Assembly: GCF_000300275.1 (NCBI RefSeq) | Contig: NZ_AMRN01000010.1 | Location: 105,756 to 169,755 of the forward strand | DNA: 64,000 nucleotides | DNA from: Thalassospira profundimaris WP0211 | GTDB lineage: Bacteria > Pseudomonadota > Alphaproteobacteria > Rhodospirillales > Thalassospiraceae | Direction: 5' to 3' | In this document: positions 23,534 to 32,278 of the stretch, one piece after another | Position numbering within the stretch: position 1 is the stretch's first letter | Layout: every line of letters begins with the position of its first letter | Made by a program: the position numbers and the translations under genes | Notes under the pieces: model-generated | Seen by the model: only the letters and a program-made list of their open reading frames with translations | Told to the model about the DNA's origin: nothing | Databases searched by the model: none

Positions 23534-23879
23534 AATAAAAGATGTAATGCCGAATGATAAATCGGGCACGGAACATGTGCCGCCAGATATATTTCGTGCT
23601 GCTGAAAACAATGATCTAGAGGAGTTGGCGTTTGCTCTGCAAAGCGGACAACGATTAGACCATCAGCGAGAGCCAGATTTGATGACGCCCGTGCACGTGG
23701 CGGCAGCGTTAGGTCACGCTGACTTCGTACGGGTATCTATGGAGATTCATCCGCAAGTTGCTTGGATACGAGATGAGATGGACCGACGACCCATCGAACA
23801 CGCGAATGCCCGTAATGATCAGGTCACTGCGGGATATCTGAAAGACGCGATGTTCCAACCTCCCGAGAACGCTCTCTGA
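23526..23879 (+). CDS. Small ankyrin-repeat protein
   Basis: The 117-residue protein contains about two to three ankyrin repeats: DIFRAAENNDLEELAFALQ, DLMTPVHVAAALGHADFVRV and DRRPIEHANARNDQVTAGYL match the TPLHxAAxxGHxxxV consensus. Ankyrin repeats bind other proteins. It starts at a TTG overlapping the previous gene by 8 nt. Small ankyrin proteins of this kind are often partners or immunity proteins for the gene upstream; that is inference here. Confidence 0.75.
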   Translation: MGKIKDVMPNDKSGTEHVPPDIFRAAENNDLEELAFALQSGQRLDHQREPDLMTPVHVAAALGHADFVRVSMEIHPQVAWIRDEMDRRPIEHANARNDQVTAGYLKDAMFQPPENAL

Positions 23880-24009
23880 GCAACGGTCCGCAGAACCTCG
23901 TCAAAATCTTTCCTTCGATCACCACCACGCTGAAATCACCTGTTTTCCCAATTATATCAATAAGTCCGACCCGCAAGATGTGCGGTGTACTACACCGCAA
24001 TCTTGGCAA

Positions 24010-24256
24010 GGGAGCCCGCTGCGCGCTCCCGTTGCATCCCTCCGGCCTTGGCTCTTCCTGGGCATTGAACCCATCCAGAGCCATCAGAACGTTTCGCCGT
24101 TCCATCACTCGCGGGAGACTTCGCTCTCCCTGCACCCATCGATCAAAGGGGCTATCGCGCCCCTTGTGAAATCCACTCGTCAGGGTAATAGCCCCCGACA
24201 CCTGCCAATCGGGGGAGCGTTCCTGCTCCCACCGATACCCCCATGACCATTTCATG
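24010..24256 (+). repeat. Array of GC-rich palindromes ahead of the defence operon
   Basis: Within 23,880-24,493 I see no gene but a series of perfect stems: GGGAGC/GCTCCC (24010-24030), GGGAGA/TCTCCC (24113-24130), AAGGGGC/GCCCCTT (24146-24165), CCCCCGA/TCGGGGG (24192-24215), GGGAGC/GCTCCC (24213-24230) and CCATG/CATGG (about 24240-24256). The fourth and fifth share bases 24213-24215 and are mutually exclusive. The layout could be an attenuator leader or a single-stranded-DNA structure used during transfer. Confidence 0.6.
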
Positions 24257-24493
24257 GAGACCAACCCTGCGCGGTTTGGATGCCGATCAAGTCTGTCGCG
24301 CCCCGATACCTACGACCAAGAGTCTCCCCGTGCTCTTTGGATACATGGGCCAACCTTGCGCAAGTTGGATGGGCGTCACCGTTTCGCCACTGGATTTCGA
24401 CCAAGGGGAGCGCCCTTGGATGCGGCGATGGTCTGTGGAGGAATCCTCGAAATACCGTTGGCACATTGTGTATCCAAAGGCTACACTCATCGC

Positions 24494-24679
24494 ATGAAAG
24501 ACTCAGGAATGCGCATCAGGGTCGAGCGTCAGCTCCGCGAGAAGTTCCTCGAACTTTGCCGCGAGCAGGACAGGCCCGCCTCGCAAGTGATCCGAGAGTT
24601 CATGCGTGAGTATATCGAGCGCAACGAGCAGACTATAGCCAACGACAAAAACAAAGGACGAAACCTTGAACGCCGTTGA
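24494..24679 (+). CDS. Ribbon-helix-helix type small regulator
   Basis: The 61-residue protein starts MKDSGMRIRVERQLREKFLE, a strand-then-helix pattern, followed by RPASQVIREFMREYIERNEQ, the second RHH helix. Such CopG/Arc-like dimers bind operators through the N-terminal strand. It is the first gene of the operon and overlaps the methyltransferase start by 14 nt. TTGGCA (24458-24463) followed after 18 bp by TACACT lies only 6 nt from the ATG, so a leaderless or weakly initiated transcript is possible. It probably autoregulates the operon (inference). Confidence 0.7.
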   Translation: MKDSGMRIRVERQLREKFLELCREQDRPASQVIREFMREYIERNEQTIANDKNKGRNLERR

Positions 24680-27434
24680 GATCGAAGAGGCCATATCCAA
24701 ACTTGCCGAGCAGCCGTTCGACGCCGAAGAGTTCCCCTTCGCGTTCCTGGAGGCGTTCGGCAACAAGGCTACGACGATCAAACGCTTGCGTTCCGGCGCG
24801 TCCAACAAGTCGGATGTTGGCGGCGTTCTTCAGACCAACAACATCCACCTCATGGTTGCTGAAAATGGCGCGGTCGTAGAAGCCCTTGCGGCGCTCAAGG
24901 CCAGTCCTGCGACGACAAAAGCCCGCGCAAAATTCATTCTCGCCACCGATGGGAAGGACTTTCAGGCTGAAGACCTGAACAGCGGCGAGGTCATCGTCTG
25001 CAACTACCCCGACTTCCCCGACCATTTTGGCTTTTTCCTTCCGCTCGCGGGCATCAGCACAGTCAAACAAATCCGTGAAAGCGCCTTCGACATCAAGGCG
25101 ACGGGTCGTCTGAACCGTCTCTATATCGAATTGCTGAAGGACAACCCTGAATGGGGCACGGCGGATCGCCGCCACGACATGAACCACTTCATGGCGCGGC
25201 TGATCTTTTGCTTTTTCGCGGAAGACACTGACATCTTCACTGAGGCTGATCAGTTCACGGCCACCATCGAACGGATGAGCGAGAAAGACAGCTCAAATAC
25301 GCATGAAATCATCAGCGAGCTGTTCCGATCCATGAACACAAAAGTTGCTGACCGTGAGAAGGAAGGTATCGCTCGCTGGGCCAACAGCTTCCCCTACGTG
25401 AACGGCGGGCTCTTCTCAGAGAGCGTTGACGTCCCACGCTTCAGCAAGATCGCACGGTCCTACCTCCTTCATATTGGCAATCTCGACTGGAAGAAGATCA
25501 ATCCTGACATCTTCGGATCGATGATCCAGGCCGTCGCCGACGACGAAGAGCGCGGCGCTCTAGGCATGCACTACACCAGCGTTCCGAACATCTTGAAGGT
25601 CCTCAATCCGCTGTTTCTCGACGATCTACGCGAGAAACTTGAAGAGGCGGGCGACAATGCCCGCAAGCTGCTCAATCTTCGCAACCGCATGGCCAAGATC
25701 AGGGTTTTCGATCCCGCCTGCGGATCGGGCAACTTCCTTGTCATCGCGTACAAGGAAATGCGCGCCATCGAGGCCGAGATCAACGAAAGACGCAACGAGA
25801 CGGATCGACGATCCGAAATCCCGCTGACAAATTTTAGAGGGATTGAACTCCGTGATTTCCCAGCCGAGATTGCCCGCCTCGCGCTCATAATCGCTGAATA
25901 TCAGTGCGACGTGCTTTACCGCGGGCAACGTGAAGCCCTTCGTGACTTCCTCCCACTCGACGCCATGAACTGGATAACATGCGGAAACGCCTTGCGGCTA
26001 GACTGGCTTAGCATTTGCCCACCGACTGGGACTGGGGTGAAGCACCATGCCGACGACTTGTTTATGTCACCCATCGATCAAGCCGAGATCGACTTCGAGA
26101 ATGAAGGTGGAGAGACCTACATTTGCGGAAACCCGCCGTTCAAGGGGACGCGCAAACAAAAGCCGCATGAAAAAGAAGACCTGCAACAGGTATTTGGTGG
26201 ACTTACATCGAAATGGAAGAACGTTGACTATGTAGGAGCGTGGCTTATGAAAGCCGCACTCTTCAACGACGTATGCCATGCACCATTCTCGTTCGTGGCT
26301 ACCAACAGCATATGCCAAGGTCAGCAAGTCCCTATAACATGGGATTTGCTTCTGAAGAGAGGGTTTCGTATCCGCTTCGCTCATACATCCTTCACATGGT
26401 CAAACCTCGCGGCCAACAAGGCGGGTGTCACGGTTGTCGTGACGGGCGTTGACCGCGAAGCGGGTGGACCGCGATGGATTTATTCCGGCGAGAACCGCCG
26501 CGAAGTAGCAAACATTAACCCCTACCTTACCGAGCATAATATTTCTGTTGTCCCAGCTTCCAGAAGGCCGATCTTTTCTAAGGTCGCGATGGATTATGGC
26601 GTCTACTATTCAAAGTCAGGTGGTTTGATTCTCGACTCAAAGGATAAGGACACGTTGCGGCAAGAAGGGCTGCCGCTTCATTTTGTTCGGCGCTTCCTTG
26701 GATCAACTGAGTTCATCAATGGCAAAGAACGGTTTTGCTTGTGGATTGACGACAACGAGTTGGAAGAGGTCTCTAAATATGTTGGTGTCCGGCAAAGGAT
26801 TGAAAGTGTCCGGCGCGACAGGTTGGAAACGGATGACAAGGCTGTGAATAAGCTCGCGGCCAAACCTCATCAATTCCGAGAACGGAAGGGAGATGACGCA
26901 TCAAAAATATTCGTTCCCATAGTATCTTCCGAAAATCGCGAGTACTTTCCGGCTGGCCTAGCTGATGCAACAGTTGTTCCGACTAACAAGGCATTCTTTA
27001 TTTCTAATGGCCCTCTTTGGGCACTTTCAGTAATCTCTTCAAAGCTGCATTTGTCATGGATTGATACGATCTGCGGGCGTCTGCGTACTGACTATTCATA
27101 CTCTAATACGCTTGGGTGGAACACGTTCCCACTTCCATCACTGACAGAGAAAAACAAAGCCGACCTGGCGCGCTGCGCGGAGGACATCCTTTTGGCGCGA
27201 GAGGCGCATTTCCCTGCAACCATCGCCGACCTTTACGAAGTGAAGGATGGTGAAGCCATGATGCCACCTGATCTGCGCGCCGCCCATGATCGCAATGATG
27301 AAGTGCTCGAACGCGTCTATATAGGCCGTCGTTTCAGGAACGATACTGAGCGTTTGGAAAAGTTGTTCGAACTCTACACAAAGATGACGACAGCAAATGA
27401 TTTGAAAAGAACGAATACTCGAATGAAGGCATAA
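24666..27434 (+). CDS. MmeI-like N6-adenine DNA methyltransferase without a visible nuclease motif
   Basis: The 922-residue size matches MmeI-type enzymes. The SAM-binding motif VFDPACGSGNFLV lies near residue 348 and the catalytic NPPF in CGNPPFKG near residue 488. A helical spacer (RLIFCFFAEDTDIF near residue 180) and a C-terminal target-recognition region (DYSYSNTLGWNTFPLP) follow MmeI order. MmeI carries a D...ExK nuclease within its first 100 residues; here that region (IHLMVAENGAVVEALAALKA) has no such triad, so this protein should only methylate. It starts at TTG 24666 after AAAGGA, overlapping the RHH gene. The nearby helicase and nucleases would supply cutting. Confidence 0.88.
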   Translation: MNAVEIEEAISKLAEQPFDAEEFPFAFLEAFGNKATTIKRLRSGASNKSDVGGVLQTNNIHLMVAENGAVVEALAALKASPATTKARAKFILATDGKDFQAEDLNSGEVIVCNYPDFPDHFGFFLPLAGISTVKQIRESAFDIKATGRLNRLYIELLKDNPEWGTADRRHDMNHFMARLIFCFFAEDTDIFTEADQFTATIERMSEKDSSNTHEIISELFRSMNTKVADREKEGIARWANSFPYVNGGLFSESVDVPRFSKIARSYLLHIGNLDWKKINPDIFGSMIQAVADDEERGALGMHYTSVPNILKVLNPLFLDDLREKLEEAGDNARKLLNLRNRMAKIRVFDPACGSGNFLVIAYKEMRAIEAEINERRNETDRRSEIPLTNFRGIELRDFPAEIARLALIIAEYQCDVLYRGQREALRDFLPLDAMNWITCGNALRLDWLSICPPTGTGVKHHADDLFMSPIDQAEIDFENEGGETYICGNPPFKGTRKQKPHEKEDLQQVFGGLTSKWKNVDYVGAWLMKAALFNDVCHAPFSFVATNSICQGQQVPITWDLLLKRGFRIRFAHTSFTWSNLAANKAGVTVVVTGVDREAGGPRWIYSGENRREVANINPYLTEHNISVVPASRRPIFSKVAMDYGVYYSKSGGLILDSKDKDTLRQEGLPLHFVRRFLGSTEFINGKERFCLWIDDNELEEVSKYVGVRQRIESVRRDRLETDDKAVNKLAAKPHQFRERKGDDASKIFVPIVSSENREYFPAGLADATVVPTNKAFFISNGPLWALSVISSKLHLSWIDTICGRLRTDYSYSNTLGWNTFPLPSLTEKNKADLARCAEDILLAREAHFPATIADLYEVKDGEAMMPPDLRAAHDRNDEVLERVYIGRRFRNDTERLEKLFELYTKMTTANDLKRTNTRMKA

Positions 27435-27437
27435 CCA

Positions 27438-29489
27438 ATGAGCAGCGAGAAAACCGCCCCCTCCGTATCAGTCACCTACGCCCAGAATGGCAATTCGACC
27501 AAATCGAATGAGTTGGGCATGCGACCGATGCAGGAACGCGCCTATGAGAAGCGCGGCGAGCAGTATCTGCTGATCAAGTCACCGCCCGCATCGGGCAAGA
27601 GCCGTGCGCTGATGTTCGTAGCGCTGGACAAACTGCACAATCAGGGCCTGCGCAAGGCCATCATCACCGTCCCAGAGAAATCCATCGGGTCGAGCTTTGC
27701 CGACGAGCCGCTATCCAAGTTCGGCTTCTGGACCGACTGGCATGTCGAGCCGAAATGGAACCTTTGCAACGCGCCAGGGTCGGACGGCAGCAAGGCCGAC
27801 TCGGTTGGCTCCTTCCTAAAGGGTGATGATCGAGTTCTGGTATGTCCGCACGCGACGTTCCGAAACGCCATTGAGAAGTTCGGCATTGAGGCTTTTGATG
27901 ACTGTCTGATCGCCGTGGATGAATTCCACCACGTTTCCGCAAACCCTGAGAACAAGCTTGGCGCGCAACTCACCGAGTTGATCGGACGGGACAAGGTTCA
28001 TGTCGTTGCGATGACGGGCTCGTATTTCCGAGGCGACGCCGAGCCTGTTCTGATGCCGCATGACGAGGCCAGGTTTGATACGGTTACCTACACCTATTAT
28101 GAGCAGCTAAACGGCTACAAGTATCTGAAGCAGCTCGATATCGGCTATTTCTTCTACTCGGGTGCGTATGCGGATGACATCCTCAAGGTTCTCGATCCGA
28201 ACGAGAAGACCATCATCCACATCCCGAGTGTCAATTCCCGCGAGAGCACTAAGGACAAGCACCGCGAAGTCGAGCACATCATCGACGAGTTGGGCGACTG
28301 GCAAGGTACGGACCCTGCGACGGGCTTCCAGTTGGTCAAGACATCGGACGGACGCATCCTGCGGATCGCCGATCTGGTCGATGACGAAGCCGCCAAGCGC
28401 GACAAGGTTTCAGCTGCGCTGAAAGACCCCGCCCAGAAGAACAACCGCGACCACATAGACATCATCATTGCGCTTGGCATGGCCAAAGAGGGCTTTGACT
28501 GGGTTTGGTGCGAGCATGCCCTGACGGTCGGATATCGCGCTAGCCTGACCGAGATCGTTCAAATCATTGGGCGAGCGACCCGCGACGCCCCTGGAAAGAG
28601 CCGCGCCCGCTTCACCAACCTGATTGCCGAACCGGACGCATCGGAAGATGCCGTTACCGAAGCGGTGAACGATACGCTCAAGGCCATCGCCGCAAGCCTG
28701 TTAATGGAGCAGGTTCTCGCCCCTCGCTTCAACTTTACCCCGAAACGCGCAGACAGTGGACCTGTCGAGGGCTTCGACTATGGTGAAGGCGGTTACAAAG
28801 AAGGCGAATGCAATGTCGGCTTCAACGAAGAGAGCGGCCAGTTCCAGATCGAGATCAAGGGGCTCACTGAGCCAAAGAGCGAAGAAGCCGAGCGCATCTG
28901 TCAGGAGGACCTGAACGAGGTGATCGCCGCCTTCGTGCAGGACAAACCGACGGTCGAACGGGGAATGTTCGACGAAGAGCTTGTGCCCGAAGAGCTGACG
29001 CAGGTCCGCATGGGCAAGATCATCAAAGACAAATACCCCGAGCTGGATGACGAAGATCAGGAAGCTGTCCGCCAGCACGCCATCGCCGCTCTCAATCTGA
29101 CCCAGAAAGCCAAAGAAGCAGCACTCAAGGAAGACGACGGCGAAGACAAAGCCAACACGGCTCTGATCGATGGAGTACGGAAGTTCGCGATGGATGTTCG
29201 TGAACTCGACATCGACCTGATCGACCGCATCAATCCATTCAGTGAAGCCTACGCGATCCTCGCAAAGACGATGAGCGAGGAAAGTCTGAAACAGGTTGCG
29301 GCCATCATCTCCGCGAAAAAGGTGCAGCTAACGCCTGAAGAAGCGCGTGATCTGGCCAAGCGGGCGCTGAAGTTCAAACAGGAGCGCGGCAGGCTGCCGT
29401 CGATCACCTCGCCCGATGCGTGGGAGAAGCGCATGGCCGAAGGTGTAGCCTATCTGGCTCGCATGAAATCCGAGGCTGCTGATGGCTAA
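27438..29489 (+). CDS. SF2 DEAD/DEAH-box helicase of a restriction-like system
   Basis: The 683-residue protein has Walker A in KSPPASGKSRAL (near residue 50), motif II as DEFHH (near residue 161), motif III-like AMTGSYF, and motif VI EIVQIIGRATRDAPGKSRAR (near residue 375). After the helicase core comes a charged helical C-terminal region of about 250 residues. This type resembles the translocase subunits of multi-gene restriction systems. It begins 3 nt after the methyltransferase stop and overlaps the next gene by 8 nt. It probably moves along or remodels unmethylated DNA for the nucleases. Confidence 0.88.
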   Translation: MSSEKTAPSVSVTYAQNGNSTKSNELGMRPMQERAYEKRGEQYLLIKSPPASGKSRALMFVALDKLHNQGLRKAIITVPEKSIGSSFADEPLSKFGFWTDWHVEPKWNLCNAPGSDGSKADSVGSFLKGDDRVLVCPHATFRNAIEKFGIEAFDDCLIAVDEFHHVSANPENKLGAQLTELIGRDKVHVVAMTGSYFRGDAEPVLMPHDEARFDTVTYTYYEQLNGYKYLKQLDIGYFFYSGAYADDILKVLDPNEKTIIHIPSVNSRESTKDKHREVEHIIDELGDWQGTDPATGFQLVKTSDGRILRIADLVDDEAAKRDKVSAALKDPAQKNNRDHIDIIIALGMAKEGFDWVWCEHALTVGYRASLTEIVQIIGRATRDAPGKSRARFTNLIAEPDASEDAVTEAVNDTLKAIAASLLMEQVLAPRFNFTPKRADSGPVEGFDYGEGGYKEGECNVGFNEESGQFQIEIKGLTEPKSEEAERICQEDLNEVIAAFVQDKPTVERGMFDEELVPEELTQVRMGKIIKDKYPELDDEDQEAVRQHAIAALNLTQKAKEAALKEDDGEDKANTALIDGVRKFAMDVRELDIDLIDRINPFSEAYAILAKTMSEESLKQVAAIISAKKVQLTPEEARDLAKRALKFKQERGRLPSITSPDAWEKRMAEGVAYLARMKSEAADG

Positions 29490-30678
29490 GCAGTTCACTG
29501 AAGAAGACGATGCGCTGCTTGCCGAACTCGGGGTCGAGGTCGAGGCCAAGAAGGTCGCTGCGAGAACGCCGCAGGAAGAACGTGTCATCGCGGGGTTTGA
29601 AGAAATCCAACGCTTCGTCGAAGAGCACGGTCATCCACCGCAGCACGGCGAAGATAAGAACATCTTCGAACGGCTCTACGCGGTTCGTCTTGATCGGTTG
29701 AGAGAGCTTGGCGAGTTCAGGCAGCTCCTAGAGCCGATTGACAAAGACGGTCTGCTGGACGCTAGCGGTCCAGTCGCCACGTCCATCGACGACGACATTG
29801 ATGACGAAGCGCTTCTGGCCGAACTCGGCGTCGAGGCGGAAACTTCGGACATCACCGAACTACGTCATGTGAGGTCCAGCGCTGAAAAGAAGGCGGCGGA
29901 AGAGATCGCCAATCGCCAGAAGTGTGAAGACTTCGAACGGTTCAAGCCGTTGTTCGAGCAGGTTCAGAACGAAATTGATACAGGCATGCGAACGACACGG
30001 CCCTTTGAACGCAAGGCCGAGATCGCGCCAGGACGCTTTTTTATCGTAGGCGGACAAAAAGCCTATGTTGCAGAAATGGACGAAGCGTTCCTGACGGCGC
30101 AAGGCATGACCGATGCCCGTTTGCGCGTGATCTTCGACAACGGCACCGAGAGCAATATGCTCATGCGCTCCCTACAGAGAGCGCTTCATAAGGATGATGC
30201 AGGCCGTCGAATTACGGACTCCTCGGCAGGACCGCTCTTCGCCGACCATACGGCTGACGGCGATGAGGCGAGCGGCACGATCTACGTCCTCCGCAGCAAG
30301 TCCGATCTTCCGATTGTGAAGGAGCATCGCAACGTGCTCCACAAGATCGGCGTAACAAGTGGAAAGGTCGAGCGGCGCATCGCCAATGCAAAGATAGACG
30401 CCACGTTCTTGCTGGCTGATGTCGAGGTTGTTGCGACCTATGAACTCTACAACATCAACCGAACGAAGCTCGAAAACCTGATTCACCGCATCTTCGATCC
30501 GGCCCGTCTCGACATCGAGATCAAGGATCGCTTTGGCAATCCTGTTGTCCCTCGCGAGTGGTTTCTTGTGCCGTTCAATGTGGTCGATGAAGCCGTCGAG
30601 CGGATCAAAGACGGTAGCATCAAGGGCTACGTATACGATCCGCAGCAAGCCCGTCTTGTGGAAAGGAAGGCGGGATGA
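29482..30678 (+). CDS. GIY-YIG (T5orf172-like) nuclease-domain protein
   Basis: The 398-residue protein carries a C-terminal GIY-YIG domain of the T5orf172 kind: GTIYVLRS (near residue 265), HKIGVTSGKVERRI with the catalytic-type arginine, and NRTKLENLIHRIF with the metal-binding glutamate. The N-terminus has two copies of a short motif (DDALLAELGVEVEA; DEALLAELGVEAET) separated by a helical stretch, which could be duplicated docking elements. It overlaps the helicase gene by 8 nt and the ABC-3C effector gene by 4 nt, so it is translationally coupled to both. It likely provides DNA cleavage. Confidence 0.82.
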   Translation: MAKQFTEEDDALLAELGVEVEAKKVAARTPQEERVIAGFEEIQRFVEEHGHPPQHGEDKNIFERLYAVRLDRLRELGEFRQLLEPIDKDGLLDASGPVATSIDDDIDDEALLAELGVEAETSDITELRHVRSSAEKKAAEEIANRQKCEDFERFKPLFEQVQNEIDTGMRTTRPFERKAEIAPGRFFIVGGQKAYVAEMDEAFLTAQGMTDARLRVIFDNGTESNMLMRSLQRALHKDDAGRRITDSSAGPLFADHTADGDEASGTIYVLRSKSDLPIVKEHRNVLHKIGVTSGKVERRIANAKIDATFLLADVEVVATYELYNINRTKLENLIHRIFDPARLDIEIKDRFGNPVVPREWFLVPFNVVDEAVERIKDGSIKGYVYDPQQARLVERKAG

Positions 30679-31784
30679 ACGACGTTTCGAAGGATACTTT
30701 TAAGATTTTGACCGAGGATATTCCCGAACCGACTTCGCAAGGCGGCGTGTCCTCGGGAAAGATCGTCCACGGCAAATTGATTCCGCCGCAACAGCAAATC
30801 TTTCTGTTTTCCGCTGACGACTGGGAGGCATTTGTCGAGGAATGGGCTCACTATCAGCGCACGCAGTACAAGATTGTCACGCGGCTTTCTGCATCGGCAG
30901 ATATGGGCATAGACGTCGCCGGATTTACAGACGACGAAGGCTTTCAAGGCGCATGGGATAACCACCAGTGCAAACACTACAGCAACGCCATAGCGCCAAG
31001 CACTGCTATTCCAGAGATTGGAAAGTGCATCTGGCATGCTTCGGAAGGACGCTTCGCCCCGCCACGCAAATACTACTTTATTGCCCCAAAAGATTGCGGG
31101 ATGAGCCTGAAAAAGCTCCTCCTTAACAGCGCGGACTTAAAGAGTAAGTTATTCGAGAAATGGGATGATTGGTGCGCCGATTCCATTACGTCTACAAAGA
31201 CGATTCCGCTGGAAGGCGATTTCCTTGCCTATGTGGAGGCCTTCGACTTTTCGATCTTCACATTCAAACCGACCTTGGACATAATCGAGGAACACAGGAA
31301 GACACCGTATTTTGCGGCACGGTTTGGCGGCGGTCTACCGGACCGCCCATCCGCTGAGACACCGCCCGAAGAGCCAGACCCAAACGAAAGCAGATATCTC
31401 CAACAGCTCCTCGATGCATACGGCGATCACAACGGTCAACCGTGTGCTGACACATCGGCTCTGGCTGCTTGGCCCGAACTCGTCGCGCATTTCAATCGGC
31501 AACGCGAAGTCTTCTATCACGCCGAGTCACTGCGAAATTTTGCGCGTGACAACGTGCCCCAAGGCACCTTTGAGGATTTGCAAGATGAGGTCTTCTCGGG
31601 CGTCATTGAAGTCGAAGGGGCGGCACATGACAGTGGCCTCTCTCGGGTAAACGCCGTAACACAGGCGGCAGCGCAATTACCTTTAACGGCAAATGGATTG
31701 ATCAGCGTCACGAAGATCCAGGACAAGAAAGGTATCTGCCATCAGCTTGCGAATGACGATCGCCTTAAGTGGGTGAAACCATGA
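30675..31784 (+). CDS. ABC-3C system effector with REase-fold nuclease domain
   Basis: The 369-residue protein begins with a restriction-endonuclease-like domain: SADMGIDVAGF (Asp80) and HQCKHYS (Gln98, Lys100) make the D...QxK catalytic set used by Mrr-like nucleases. The C-terminal part (from about residue 230: ESRYLQQLLDAYGDHNG ... LRNFARDNVPQGTFEDLQDE) resembles the ABC-3C-associated C-terminal domain. In these systems the effector is controlled by a middle component and an SMC-like ATPase, both encoded next. An ATGA overlap couples it to the GIY-YIG gene before and to the middle component after. Confidence 0.78.
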   Translation: MNDVSKDTFKILTEDIPEPTSQGGVSSGKIVHGKLIPPQQQIFLFSADDWEAFVEEWAHYQRTQYKIVTRLSASADMGIDVAGFTDDEGFQGAWDNHQCKHYSNAIAPSTAIPEIGKCIWHASEGRFAPPRKYYFIAPKDCGMSLKKLLLNSADLKSKLFEKWDDWCADSITSTKTIPLEGDFLAYVEAFDFSIFTFKPTLDIIEEHRKTPYFAARFGGGLPDRPSAETPPEEPDPNESRYLQQLLDAYGDHNGQPCADTSALAAWPELVAHFNRQREVFYHAESLRNFARDNVPQGTFEDLQDEVFSGVIEVEGAAHDSGLSRVNAVTQAAAQLPLTANGLISVTKIQDKKGICHQLANDDRLKWVKP

Positions 31785-32278
31785 CCGATGAACGCGACAG
31801 AAACCGACCCTTCAATTCGGCACTTGAAACAGGCCTTCGCTCGGTCAGCTTGTTGGTTGCAGCATATCCTCGATCCTTTGATCTTCAAAGATTGGTGACG
31901 TTCGATCACCTCGTCGTCCACACAGGGGACGTTGGCGGACCAACGAGTCTACATGCTGCGGTTCCAATGCGAACGGCGGAGCTTCTGGTGCGCCGTGGTC
32001 TGGTCGAACGTGGCCTGTTGTTGATGGTCAGCAAAGGACTCGTGAGCAGACACGTCGATGATTCTGGCATCGTCTTCGCGGCGGGTGACTTTGCCGAGAC
32101 TTTTCTTTCGAGCCTAACCAGCGACTACATCCGCATACTGGTAGATCGCGCAGCGTGGGTTGTGCGTGAGTTTGGGGACCTACCCGATGCGGATTTGAAG
32201 GCTAGAGTCGGCGAGTATTTCGAACAGTGGATTGAACAATTTCAAGCCCCGCAAAAAAGTCTGGCGGGTGAGCAATGA
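31781..32278 (+). CDS. ABC-3C system middle component
   Basis: The 165-residue protein is a small winged-helix-like middle component. It has FNSALETGLRSVSLLVAAYP, RLVTFDHLVVHTGDVGGP and an LLVRRGLVERGLLLM stretch, followed by VAAGDFAETFLSSL-type sequence typical of the family. The middle component links the ATPase to the effector. The ATG at 31781 is chosen because it forms ATGA with the effector stop; the frame is open 4 codons further upstream. It again overlaps the ATPase gene by 4 nt. Confidence 0.75.
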   Translation: MTDERDRNRPFNSALETGLRSVSLLVAAYPRSFDLQRLVTFDHLVVHTGDVGGPTSLHAAVPMRTAELLVRRGLVERGLLLMVSKGLVSRHVDDSGIVFAAGDFAETFLSSLTSDYIRILVDRAAWVVREFGDLPDADLKARVGEYFEQWIEQFQAPQKSLAGEQ

